Shown here: positions 55,410 through 64,000 of the stretch, piece after piece
How the letters are laid out: each line of letters opens with the position of its first letter
Numbering within the stretch: position 1 is the first letter of the stretch
Origin: Puccinia triticina
Taxonomy: Eukaryota > Basidiomycota > Pucciniomycetes > Pucciniales > Pucciniaceae
DNA length: 64,000 bases
Reading direction: 5' to 3'
NCBI RefSeq assembly: GCF_026914185.1
Contig: NC_070561.1
Coordinates: 744,001-808,000 of the forward strand
Program-made: the position numbers and the translations under genes
The notes under the pieces: model-generated
What the model was told of the DNA's origin: nothing
The model's input: only the letters and a program-made list of their open reading frames with translations
Databases searched by the model: none

Positions 55410-57807
55410 AGAGGCCAAGGCGGCTTCGCCGCTGGAAGCATAGTCCTCTGCTCAGATGGCCTCCTGCCTTTGGTAGCCAAATCTTTGGTTTTTATCTCTC
55501 TTTGCCAGTGAAGGGATTTTTTCTTGTTGAAATCCCTGCAATTAAAGTTTGATGATGTGCTGAATTTATTTATTACTCAAACTTCATCCACAAAAAATGA
55601 ACAAAGTATGCATGATAATCCAATTCTTGTGGATCATAAGAGCTCATGGTGAAGTTGAGTTACAAAAATGTTTCTCATTTCCCAGGAGAGATTTTATAAA
55701 GTACTTCAAGGAAGATTTGACCCAAGCTAAGCCATAGAATAGGCAAGAAAACAGGATGATGACAGTTCATCCCTGCAGCACAAAAACAAAAATAGCAAAA
55801 CTGAAAGTAGGAGTCAATCAAAATGACATATTTGACTCAACATCAGTCACTCATACTATCCAACTGTTACATTATATGCCTCTCACTGCTTTTCCCTCCA
55901 CCAGTAAGTAATATGCAATATTCATCACCACTCTTAACTCACCTCACCTCATTAGTATCACAATGCATTTGCATTTTGCATTAAACAGACTGTTTTTCAC
56001 ATTGACCAGTGGCGGCTGCTACCTCTTTGGGATGAGAGGCTGATGATTGATCATGAGTTGTGAGTTCTGGGCGTGGGTCAAGCAAGCTGGTCGAGGCTTC
56101 ATCAGGACCTGTAGGTGGGATGACTGGAGCCTCGAGGCAAGGGATCAGCTTCGCTTTTGCTAGTTGGGTGCATTGGGATTGGTAAGGGAGGGTTGTCTGA
56201 AGGTTCGGGTGGTGGAAGGTTGGGGGTGAGGGGGTTGATAGCTGAATCTGTTGGACACACAGAAGGTGATACCTGAAGGGTTGCGAAGAGATATCGTTGG
56301 CCATCACGAGGAGGGGAGCAGCACCAGGAGAGATACTGGTGAGGCTGGGGGCGTGGTCTGGCGTGATGCTCAGACTCCCTGTGGCGTCTATGATGTCCGC
56401 AGTCGGGTGCGCGTGCTCAGTGCGCTTGTTCAAAGGTGATTGGTTGGTCTGTCGGGCGAGCCGGGCTCAGATGCTGCTGAAGGGGAAGGGCACGGTATGA
56501 GATGCAAAGGCCGCGCCATATCAGTACCAGCGTGGGTGCCAGTTGAGTTGGTGGGCTCGATAGACGAAGATGATGACACGGAAGCGGCGCCTGCGGGTAG
56601 AGGAGGGTGATGGGTTGGCCGAGGAAGGTGCTCAGGCTGAGGGGTACAGGTGCTGTTTGGCTGGGGAGAGGGAGACTCGGTGGGGTCGCTTGCGTCCTGC
56701 TTGAACTTGCTCAGGCTGAGGGGTACAGGTGCTGTTTGGCTGGGGAGAGGGAGACTCGGTGGGGTCGCTTGCGTCCTGCTTGAACTCAGAGTTGACGACT
56801 TTGAGTGATGAAGCGAGCAAGGCCAAGGGTTCGATGGTCTTGTCCAGGGGTCTGGCTAGCAGGCACGCAAGACTGTCAGTTAGAGAAGTGATGGGGGGAG
56901 GGCATCAAGCTGATACCACAGAACAGACAGCAGGCCGAGGTAGATACAACTCGCCGCTCTGGTTCTGTAAACTGACATTGTGGGGGGTGACCGGGATTGG
57001 CGATCCAGATGGAGGTGGGGACAGCATTGGGTGCCTAGCAGGAGATAGGCTTGAGGATGGAGTTGGGGTCGAGAGAGCTGATCTGGATGGTGGCGGCCAA
57101 TGGCCAGGATGGTTTCAGGTGGGAAGAGGAAAATTGACGTAGTTCAAAAAACCAATTGTGATGGGATCAAAGTAATTGTGTATGGTTGCGAGGGCCGCGG
57201 TCTGGGCGAGGCAGGGCGAGGCCAAATATGGGAAATAGAGTATACAGGCATCTTGGAATTCCGAATGGCTGGTGCTGTTGCCGTGAAATCAATTACAGTT
57301 ACAACGGCCACGGCGTGGCGTTTGCGTGGGGGGAGCTAGTATTAAGGTTGAGATTTGAGTCCAGGGAGAGCTTAAAAGGCGGATAACTCATAGGTGTAGT
57401 TGTTTCCCCAGGCAATTGGAGATGCTGCACTTCCAGCTATCTGTTGTACTCAACCCCTCCGCTGTTGCACGTGCGCAGTCTGAGGGGCAAAGAGTGGGCC
57501 CCCCACGGGTCTGCAGCCTTTGCTGCGGGCCGGGGGCCTTCATGTCCATCACTTTTGACCCGTGCGTTTGACACGGGCTGGGTGTTGAGCCTGTGGGCAC
57601 GGCTTTGCCGCTGTTGGAAGGCTGGGTTGAGAAGTTGCTTGTGTTTTTATTGTGAAGGGGAACCCCGCCCCTTTTTTTTGAGATTTTGTTAATGGGGAAA
57701 CCCATGATTTTTTTTTCTTCATTTTGTGTAATTGTAAGGGGAAACCCTTGATCTTGATTTTTTTAATTTTGGCAAAACTGTGTCTTTAATAAACTTGGAT
57801 ATATATA
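55410..57807. other. region between the inverted arms
   Basis: 55981-56433 (-) is a Pro/Ser/Thr-rich 150-codon frame of no known family, possibly a retroelement gag remnant. A 79-bp unit (TGCTCAGGCTGAGGGGTACA...) is tandemly duplicated at about 56628-56785. The remaining frames on both strands look non-coding. Confidence 0.35.
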
Positions 57808-59610
57808 TATCATAATTAGGAGGACGTACTAAAAACGGGGAAGCAACGTTGGAAGGGCGCGAACGCAAAGCATAGCAGATGGAGGGACAATTGTTTGGGC
57901 AATTGCGATGGGTACGACGGGTCATGATGAAGCTATGAGTAGGATAAAACTTGGGACTACAATGAATGAAGAGGAAACAGGCGGCAATTGGTCCACCTTT
58001 TAAAGTAAAGGAAGCAGCTACACGAGAATAAAAAGGGCTCGTAACTTCAGCACAAGAGTCAGGAAGCAAATTCTCGAGGAAAAGAGGTTGCGTCTGGCTC
58101 TGACCAACCAGACGACTTTACTCACCGATCTTCTGAACACCAAACAAAGCTAACTCATCAGCTCCAGGATCCTGACCAATGCGGTGGCAGGATCCAGGTC
58201 TACATGCAAGTGGTGGACGACGGTGGCTCAAGAATCGTACAAGGAATGATTGTTGGCTCCCCATTTCGTCATCACACTAGAAAGAGAAGAGAAATGAAGA
58301 GTCAGCTGTCAAAAATAGAAAAGAAAAAGAAGAAAGAAGGAACTTACGTGCAATGGCAACCAATCTGCAAATCCGATTGAAGAACTTGGAAGACTGAGAC
58401 CTGGGCGGCAAGAGAGATGTAGCGTTGCCGGGATATGTATATTGTAGGAGTGGGGCCGGTCGGGGATATAATCATGTCAAGTCCGGTTCGGATCAGCGCA
58501 CGCGGCTTGGAAGCAGAGAACCGCACAAATCGTAGCGCAGGACCCGCGGCGCCCGCAGTTTTGGACTTCGCGCGGTTTTTTAGACAAGATCGGGTCCCCA
58601 ATCTCTACTCGACAATCGGAGCTCCCGGTGTAAGAATCAAAAGTGTTTGTGAAACCCTTTTGCTGAACGGAGAAGGGGATGATGGAGGTGCAAAACTCTG
58701 CCCTTCTATACTATCAGATAACAAGACCCACCAAGCTAAGCTTGGCAAGTTTTAATCAAGTGATAGGTCTGGTCTAGTTCCAGATGAAGTTGTTCGACGA
58801 CAGGTATGTGAGAGTTGAGAGTGAGTTCAGTGGTTATTTGCAAATATGAGGGTTGTGGTGAGGTATAGATGTGATGGTAAGTGTGAAGGTGCTATGTAAA
58901 TAACTTGGGAGTGCTGAGCTGAGGAGCTGAAAACTGGGGAGGAGAGAGCTCCTTATATAGACAAAAGTGGAGCCCCGGAGGGCTTGTGGGTTAGGGTTTC
59001 AACTAATCTAGACAACAGTGTGAGGGATTTTAGCTGGTGGGAGTAGATACAAATGATGTCATAATATGTCAAGGGTACATAAATGATGTCAGAAGAATGC
59101 AGTAGGGCCGCATGAAGGCTGCGTAAAGTGACAGTAGACTGCATGATTTGACAGGTGGATGCAGGGGTGCATAAATGAAGTCTGAGGCTGCAGAGTCAGT
59201 GCATGATGCCATCATAATATGGAAATAGAAGAGTACTTGATACTATGTGATGACTATAGTCTGATGGGGAGATGTATGCTTGTATCCTGTGATGTGTATA
59301 AGCATAATGCTGTGATCCTTGACTTGAGGCTTGTGACAGGCTGGTGACTGGGTATGTTGAACGTGTGATGGGTGTCCAGTGTCCAAAGAAGTGTAGGTTC
59401 CAATCCAGTGAGGTTCAGGTGATGCTTCCAGTGGTGATTAGGGGTAAGATTGGCCGTAGAATCCATTTCTGAGGTCTGTTTGATGGTATCTTGAGGCGTA
59501 TTGTGAGTAAATATATGTATCAGAAAAAACTTTTGATTTTTACTTTTCCGTCTACCACAGCGGCACACTGCGTGCGCTCTAGAATATTGACAGAACCACT
59601 GCGGACGCCA
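57808..59610 (-). repeat. right arm of the inverted repeat, split by a solo LTR
   Basis: Inverse of 54364-55233, in two parts (57808-58628 and 59560-59610) separated by the solo LTR. Combined length 872 bp, nearly equal to the left arm. The short frame in this copy has a stop where the left arm is open. Confidence 0.75.
58629..59559 (-). repeat. solo LTR, TGTGGTAGAC family, inside the right arm
   Basis: 931 bp, same family as 36441-37377. On the minus strand the flanks are CCGC before and CCGG after; the left arm shows the empty site CCGCGAGCTC, so the duplication is CCGC with one later C-to-G change. Confidence 0.85.
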
Positions 59611-60029
59611 TATTGTTACATTATTCACATAATTTGGGTAAAATAACTAACCTTGTTACCCGCAGCTGCCCATTATGTTATTTTCAACGGGGTCTTTGCA
59701 GGCCTTGTGCGTAACGTAACACTACCAAGATGGATGAATTTGCGATGTCGTATATTGATCAATATAGCGTATATTGATCAATTTATATTGGATCAATTTA
59801 TATTGATCAATTTTTTTAATTATTCCTCTTGATGCCTTTGTCTGTGTTCCATGTATCCTTAATACTCTTCTATAATCTCTCTCCTTCCCCCTGTGTTAGC
59901 TTGAAGCCACAGGAATTTTTCCTTTTTTTTGCCTGATAAAATTCATAAATTTCTACATACACCATTCAATTCTTCATGAAAAAACACATTCAAAGTTTTA
60001 GGATTAATCCAGGGTGGCTGAGGGTTCTC
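59611..60029. other. AT-rich spacer with TTGATCAA repeats
   Basis: 59750-59820 contains six or so TTGATCAAT/ATATTGATCAAT motifs, self-complementary and AT-rich. No gene. Confidence 0.5.
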
Positions 60030-60787
60030 AATTTGGTAGTTTCTTGGTGTTTCTGCCACTATATCTCAACCCAGCATGGGAATTCTTCTGCCATATCATT
60101 ACCAAAATGTTTACAAGCCCCCAAAGTTTCATTTTGTACCTTTACTGACCACAAAACACCCAAATGTAGCAGCTATAGTCTGATCAGTTTCCAAACATCA
60201 CTACTTTGGTAGTTTCTTGGTGTTTCTGCCACTATATCTGATCCCAAGGTGGGAATTCTTCTGCCATATTGTTACCAAAATGTTAACAAGGCCCCAAAGT
60301 TTCATTGTGTACCTTTACTGACCAAGAAATCCTCAAATGTAGCAGCTACAGTCTGATCAGTTTCCAAATATCACTACTTTGGTAGTTTCTTGGTGTTTCT
60401 GCCACTATATCTGATCCCAGCGTGGGAATTCTTCTGCCATATTGTTACCAAAATGTTTACAAGCCCCCAAAGTTTCATGGCGTACCTTTACTGCCTAAGA
60501 AACCCCCAAATTCAGCAGCTACAGGCTGATCGGTTTCCAAATATCACTTCTTTGGTAGTTTCTTGGTGTTTCTGCCACTATATCTCATCCCAGCATGGGA
60601 ATCCTTCTGCCATATGGTTACCAAAATTTTGACAAGCCCCCAAAGATTCATTATGTACCTTTACTGACCACAAAACTCCCAAATGTAGCGGCTACGGTCT
60701 GATCAGTTCCCAAATATCACAAGTTGGTAGTTTCTTGGTGTTAGCGCCACTATATCTGATTCCAGCTTGGGAATTCTTCTGCCATAT
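60030..60787. repeat. 172-bp satellite array, first part
   Basis: Units start TTGGTAGTTTCTTGGTGTTT at about 60035, 60205, 60379, 60551 and 60722 (170-174 bp spacing). The array continues after the inserted element at 62343. Confidence 0.9.
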
Positions 60788-60959
60788 CACCAGGAAAAAA
60801 AAATAGTCACTTGATGGCAAGTGACATGATGCAGCTTTGGTTTCTGCTCCAGAGCTACTCCAGCGCTGCTCCAAGTCTGATCCACCAGCACTTGTAGAGC
60901 TTGCAGGACTGCACCAGAGCACTCAATGTGGCACAGTCAGCTGATGCTCATTTTTTCCC

Positions 60960-62225
60960 AGGAACAGCTGATGCTCATCATAAGCTGAGCAGTAGGCATT
61001 GACTGAGCCTGGGCCAAAGCTGAGCATTGACTGAGCCTGGGCCACAGCTGAGCATTGGATATTCCAAGCCTGAAACAAATCCAAGTGTCAGCTGGACCAA
61101 GAATATTCCAAATCTGAGCATCAGCTTAGCCAACAATGGTCCAAAGCTGAGCATCATCTTGGAAAAGGCTTGTGCAGAGCTTAGGATCAGCTGGGACAAT
61201 ACTGTTCCAAAGATTAACACCAGCTGGGCCAAAATTTTTCAAAAGCTGAGCATTGGCTGAGCCAATGCTGGTACAAAGCTGAGCATTGGCTGAGCCAATG
61301 CTGGTACAAAGCTGAGCATTGGCTGAGCCAAGGCTGTTCCAAAGCTGAGTATCAGATTTTTTGAGACTATTCAAAAGATCAATATCACCTGAGCCAAGGC
61401 TGTTCCACAGCTGCGCATCAGCTGAGCCAAGGCTGGTCCACAGCTGAGCATCAGCTGAGCCAAGGCTGGTCCACAGCTGAGCATCAGCTGAGCCAAGGCT
61501 GGTCCACAGCTGAGCATCAGCTGAGCCAAGGCTGGTCCACAGCTGAGCATCAGCTGAGCCAAGGCTGGTCCACAGCTGAGCATCAGCTGAGCCAAGGCTG
61601 GTCCACAGCTGAGCATTATCTTAGCCAAGGTTGGTCCACAGCTGAGAATCAGCTGAGCCAAGGCTGGTCCACAGATGAGCATAAGCTGCACTGCCAGCAT
61701 ATTTGTCTGGGATGAATTTATCCCAGTTTAACTGGGATGCACTCAACCAATTTAAAATGGGTTGATCTCATCCAATGAAATATAAAACCAAGGGGGGTAC
61801 CTTATATTTATATTCCATCAGTTGAGATCAACCAAGTTTAAATTGGTTGAGTGCATCCCAGTTTAACTGGGATAAACTCAACCCAGCCAATTATGCTGGC
61901 AGTGCTGTTACAGGAGTGGTCAGACTCAGAATCTGAGCATTGGCTGGGCCAAGATTTATCCAAAGCTGAAAATCAGCTGAGCCAATACTGGTCCAAAGCT
62001 GAGCATTGGCTGAGCCAATGATAGTCCTAATCTGAGTCTAAGCTGAGCCATGGCTGGAATAAAGCTGAAAATAAGCTGGGCCAGGACTGGTTCTGATCTG
62101 GGCAACAAAGCTGAGCATGAGCTGGGCACCAAAGCTGAGCATAAGCTGGGAGCTAAAGCTGAGTATCAGCTGACCAGAAATGGGGACCAGTGGTGCCCAG
62201 CAAAAACTGAGGATCTCCTGTGGAA
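60960..62225. repeat. 33-bp tandem array GCTGAGCCAAGGCTGGTCC...
   Basis: Best preserved at 61390-61680 (about nine units of GCTGAGCCAAGGCTGGTCCACAGCTGAGCATCA-type, 33 bp, AGCTGAGC core), degenerate on both sides. It can be read as an 11-residue repeat on the minus strand, but this follows from the period and is unlikely to be coding. Confidence 0.88.
61689..61904. mobile_element. CACTA-type MITE nested in the 33-bp array
   Basis: 216 bp, ends CACTGCCAGCATA and inverse, long inner inverted arms (ATCCCAGTTTAACTGGGAT twice), flanked by CTG (61686-61688, 61905-61907). Confidence 0.85.
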
Positions 62226-62342
62226 ATTCTTAAACTGGTTAGATGGTGGGTAGATGGTGGGTATGATGGGTAGATGGTGGGTAGCCCGCTAGAGCTGGCA
62301 TGATGTCACTTGTCATCAAGTGACTATTTTTTCTTCCTGGTG

Positions 62343-62880
62343 TATGGTTAAGAAAATTTTGAAAATCCCCCAAAGATTCATTATGTACCTTTACCAACCA
62401 CGAAAACCCCAATTGTAGCAGGTACAGTCTGATGTGTTTCCAAATATCACTACTCCGGTAGTTTCTTGGTGTTTCTGCCACTATATCTCATCCCAGTGTG
62501 GGAATCCTTCTGAGATATGGTTCCCAAAATCTTTACAAGCCCCCAATGGTTTATTATGTACCTTCACTGACCACAAAACCCCCAAATGTAGCAGCTACAG
62601 TCTGATGAGTTTCCAAATATCATTACTTTGGTAGCTCCTTGGTGTTCCTGCCACTGTATCTCATCCCAGCTTGGAAATTCCTCCAGATATTGTTACCAAA
62701 ATGTAATTTAAAACCCCCCAATGATTCATTATGTACCTTTACTGACCACAAAACCCCCAAATGTAGCAGCTACAGTCTGATTAGTTTCCAAATATCCTCA
62801 CTTTGGTAGTTTCTTGGTGTTTCTGCCACTGCATCTCATCCGAGCGCAGGAATTCTGTTGTGATATTATTACCAAAATTT
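62343..62880. repeat. 172-bp satellite array, second part
   Basis: Units continue (TCCGGTAGTTTCTTGG at about 62455, then about 62629 and 62802), slightly more diverged than the left part. Confidence 0.85.
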
Positions 62881-63180
62881 TACCCGCCGAGCCTGCTCAC
62901 CGAGAGCCCCTCGGCGGGCAGGTGCATGTATACCTGCTCTCTGAGAGGCTCTCGGCGAGGTGGGATCTGTACTTGCCCGCCGAGGGGCTCTCGGCGAGCA
63001 GGTCTACTTGCACCTGCCCGCCGAGGCTCCCGGCAAGTAGGCACAGTGCACGCCTATGTGGGGGCGTGCACACCCTTGCACGCCCATACAGGGGTGTGCG
63101 GTCCCACACACCCTTTTCAAAGGGCGTGGGCGTGGGTGTGCCCCCGGGGGACGGGTGTGCGTTTATCAATTCCCTTTCTT
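62881..63180. repeat. GC-rich hairpin block, CTCGGCGGGCAGGT units
   Basis: Four to five copies of GCCGAGGGGCTCTCGGCGAG-type palindromes, then GTGCACGCC/GGGCGTGCAC and CCCACACACCC/GGGTGTG pairs. Design resembles the palindromic arrays of the fold-back elements, but the core motif differs and no element ends were fixed. Confidence 0.6.
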
Positions 63181-63320
63181 GCTCAGGCAAAGGCTGAGCA
63201 GTGGCTTTTCCTGTGCCAAAACTGAGGGGCAGCTGGGCCCAGGCCAAGGCTGAGCAGCAGCTGTGCTTGGGACAAAGCTAAGGAGCAGCTGGTGAAAATT
63301 GCACTAGAGGCTGGATAGCC
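63181..63320. other. spacer with GCTGAGCAG motifs
   Basis: Short stretch with AAGGCTGAGCAG(C/T)GGCT repeated, related to the 33-bp array; no gene. Confidence 0.4.
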
Positions 63321-63617
63321 TGTTGCGATGATAAACTGGAACAGCAGAGAGATGATGATGGTCGTGGAAGGATAATCATTGCATCAGAAAAGGAAACAGA
63401 AAACAATGAAAAAGAAAAGAGAAAAGAGAAACAAAAAGAGACTCACCTGGAACAGCAGAGAGATGATGATGGTCGTGGAAGGATGAGGAAAGAGCCTTCC
63501 ACGTCTGCTGCCCCAGGTGACTACAAAGAGGAAATGTCACAAGCAGTGAAATGTACATGACAGGTTTGAAGCAGAGAAACAAAGGAAAAGAAAACCTAAC
63601 ACCACACAACCTTAACA
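63321..63617 (-). repeat. 3' LTR of a copia element
   Basis: On the minus strand begins TGTTAAGGTTGTGTGG after the purine tract AAGGGGGGG and ends CATCGCAACA. A 35-bp unit (GAACAGCAGAGAGATGATGA...) occurs at about 63340 and 63451; the second is followed, on the minus strand, by a GTGAGT donor context, hinting at an intron inside the LTR. Confidence 0.7.
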
Positions 63618-63722
63618 CCCCCCCTTGCTGAGAACCCTGGAAGAAAGAAAAGAAAGAACAAAGAAAGAAGAGAGAGAAGGAAATGAGAGGAAGAACACAA
63701 ATGGAAAGAAAGAAAGAAAGAA

Positions 63723-64000
63723 CTAGACTACTCCAAAGCGTGTACGGTGTTCCTCCAGGAGAGTACGGCCAAGCGGTTTGGTGAGCATGTCGGCGAGCAT
63801 GTCCTTCGTTGAGACATGAAGGACTGAGATTTTCCCTTGTTTGACACATTCGCGGGAGAAATGATATCGTGCGTCGATGTGTTTTGTCCGCGCATGATGT
63901 TCCGGATTTTTTGCCAGGGCTTCGGCACCAGCGTTGTCCACGTGTAAAGGAATCGCGGTTTGGGGTCGAAGCTTGAGCTCCGTCAGGATGTAGCGAAGCC
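63723..64000 (-). CDS. Ty1/copia polyprotein C-terminus (RNase H), cut by the window end
   Basis: Reads on the minus strand from beyond 64000 to the stop at 63723-63725: LHVDNAGAEALAKNPEHHAR, TKHIDARYHFSRECV, DMLADMLTKPLGRTLLEEHR. These are the closing RNase H motifs of copia polyproteins (order RNase H last). Open over the visible part; the rest lies outside. Confidence 0.85.
   Translation of the reverse strand, partial: LRYILTELKLRPQTAIPLHVDNAGAEALAKNPEHHARTKHIDARYHFSRECVKQGKISVLHVSTKDMLADMLTKPLGRTLLEEHRTRFGVV

Larger units (their letters stand above)
60788..62342. mobile_element. 1.55-kb non-autonomous element filled with 33-bp repeats
   Basis: Terminal inverted repeats CACCAGGAAAAAAAAATAG and TCACTTGATG...CAAGTGACATGATG, flanked by TAT (60785-60787, 62343-62345) in the middle of a satellite unit. 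No transposase. The 3-bp duplication and CAC start suggest a CACTA-like mover. Confidence 0.82.

Noticed and set aside
61371..61700. 109-codon minus-strand protein with 11-residue repeats
   Set aside because: The 33-bp period keeps a frame open by itself; units degrade without regard to frame.

Overview
This looks like a stretch of a rust-fungus nuclear genome (Pucciniales, Puccinia-like). Reasons: genes are split by many 60-110 nt GT-AG introns; several predicted proteins resemble families I know from rusts and other basidiomycetes; and most of the window is nested transposable elements. No rRNA gene, functional tRNA gene, CRISPR array or bacterial operon was seen.

Host genes sit as islands. 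857-3184 (+) is a nine-exon secreted protein of a rust family (DUF7872-like). 7617-9350 (-) is a two-exon basidiomycete protein of unknown function. 16517-18075 (-) is an eight-exon SEC14 lipid-transfer protein. 21369-21970 (+) is the ribosome-biogenesis zinc-finger protein BUD20. 25524-26729 (-) is an RKM5-type lysine methyltransferase. 27542-29006 (-) is INO80 subunit IES1 with an apparent in-frame TGA. 30394-32237 (+) is an eight-exon protein of a rust-expanded family. 33266-34387 (-) is a Kre9/Knh1-type GPI-anchored wall protein. Exon structures were deduced by hand from splice sites, frame and remembered family sequence.

4-14 kb holds three large fold-back elements. Two (5924-7383, 12760-13967) share terminal repeats, 8-bp target duplications and tandem palindromes built on CCGGTCATCGAGAG. 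Smaller MITEs (TA, 3-bp or 9-bp duplications), a Tad1-like LINE ORF1 remnant, a CACTA-type element with a 19-bp minisatellite, and copia remnants fill other gaps.

35-60 kb is a nest. A short-LTR element (35120-38974, duplication AATCA) contains a solo LTR. A decayed transposase-like gene (39756-52930) was hit by a 339-bp solo LTR, an 8.9-kb gypsy element (42083-51002) and another solo LTR; a further gypsy LTR abuts its end. The gypsy element carries a 51-nt antisense copy of a mature tRNA-Tyr 3' half at its primer-binding site and four mutually homologous intron-like segments; its 3' LTR is split by a 628-bp TAGCG-rich inverted-repeat element. Most differences between its two LTRs are CpG transitions, and several premature stops in the window fit the same decay.

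60-64 kb is a 172-bp satellite broken by a 1.55-kb element full of 33-bp repeats, which itself carries a CACTA MITE, followed by a GC-rich hairpin block and the 3' end of a copia element running off the window.
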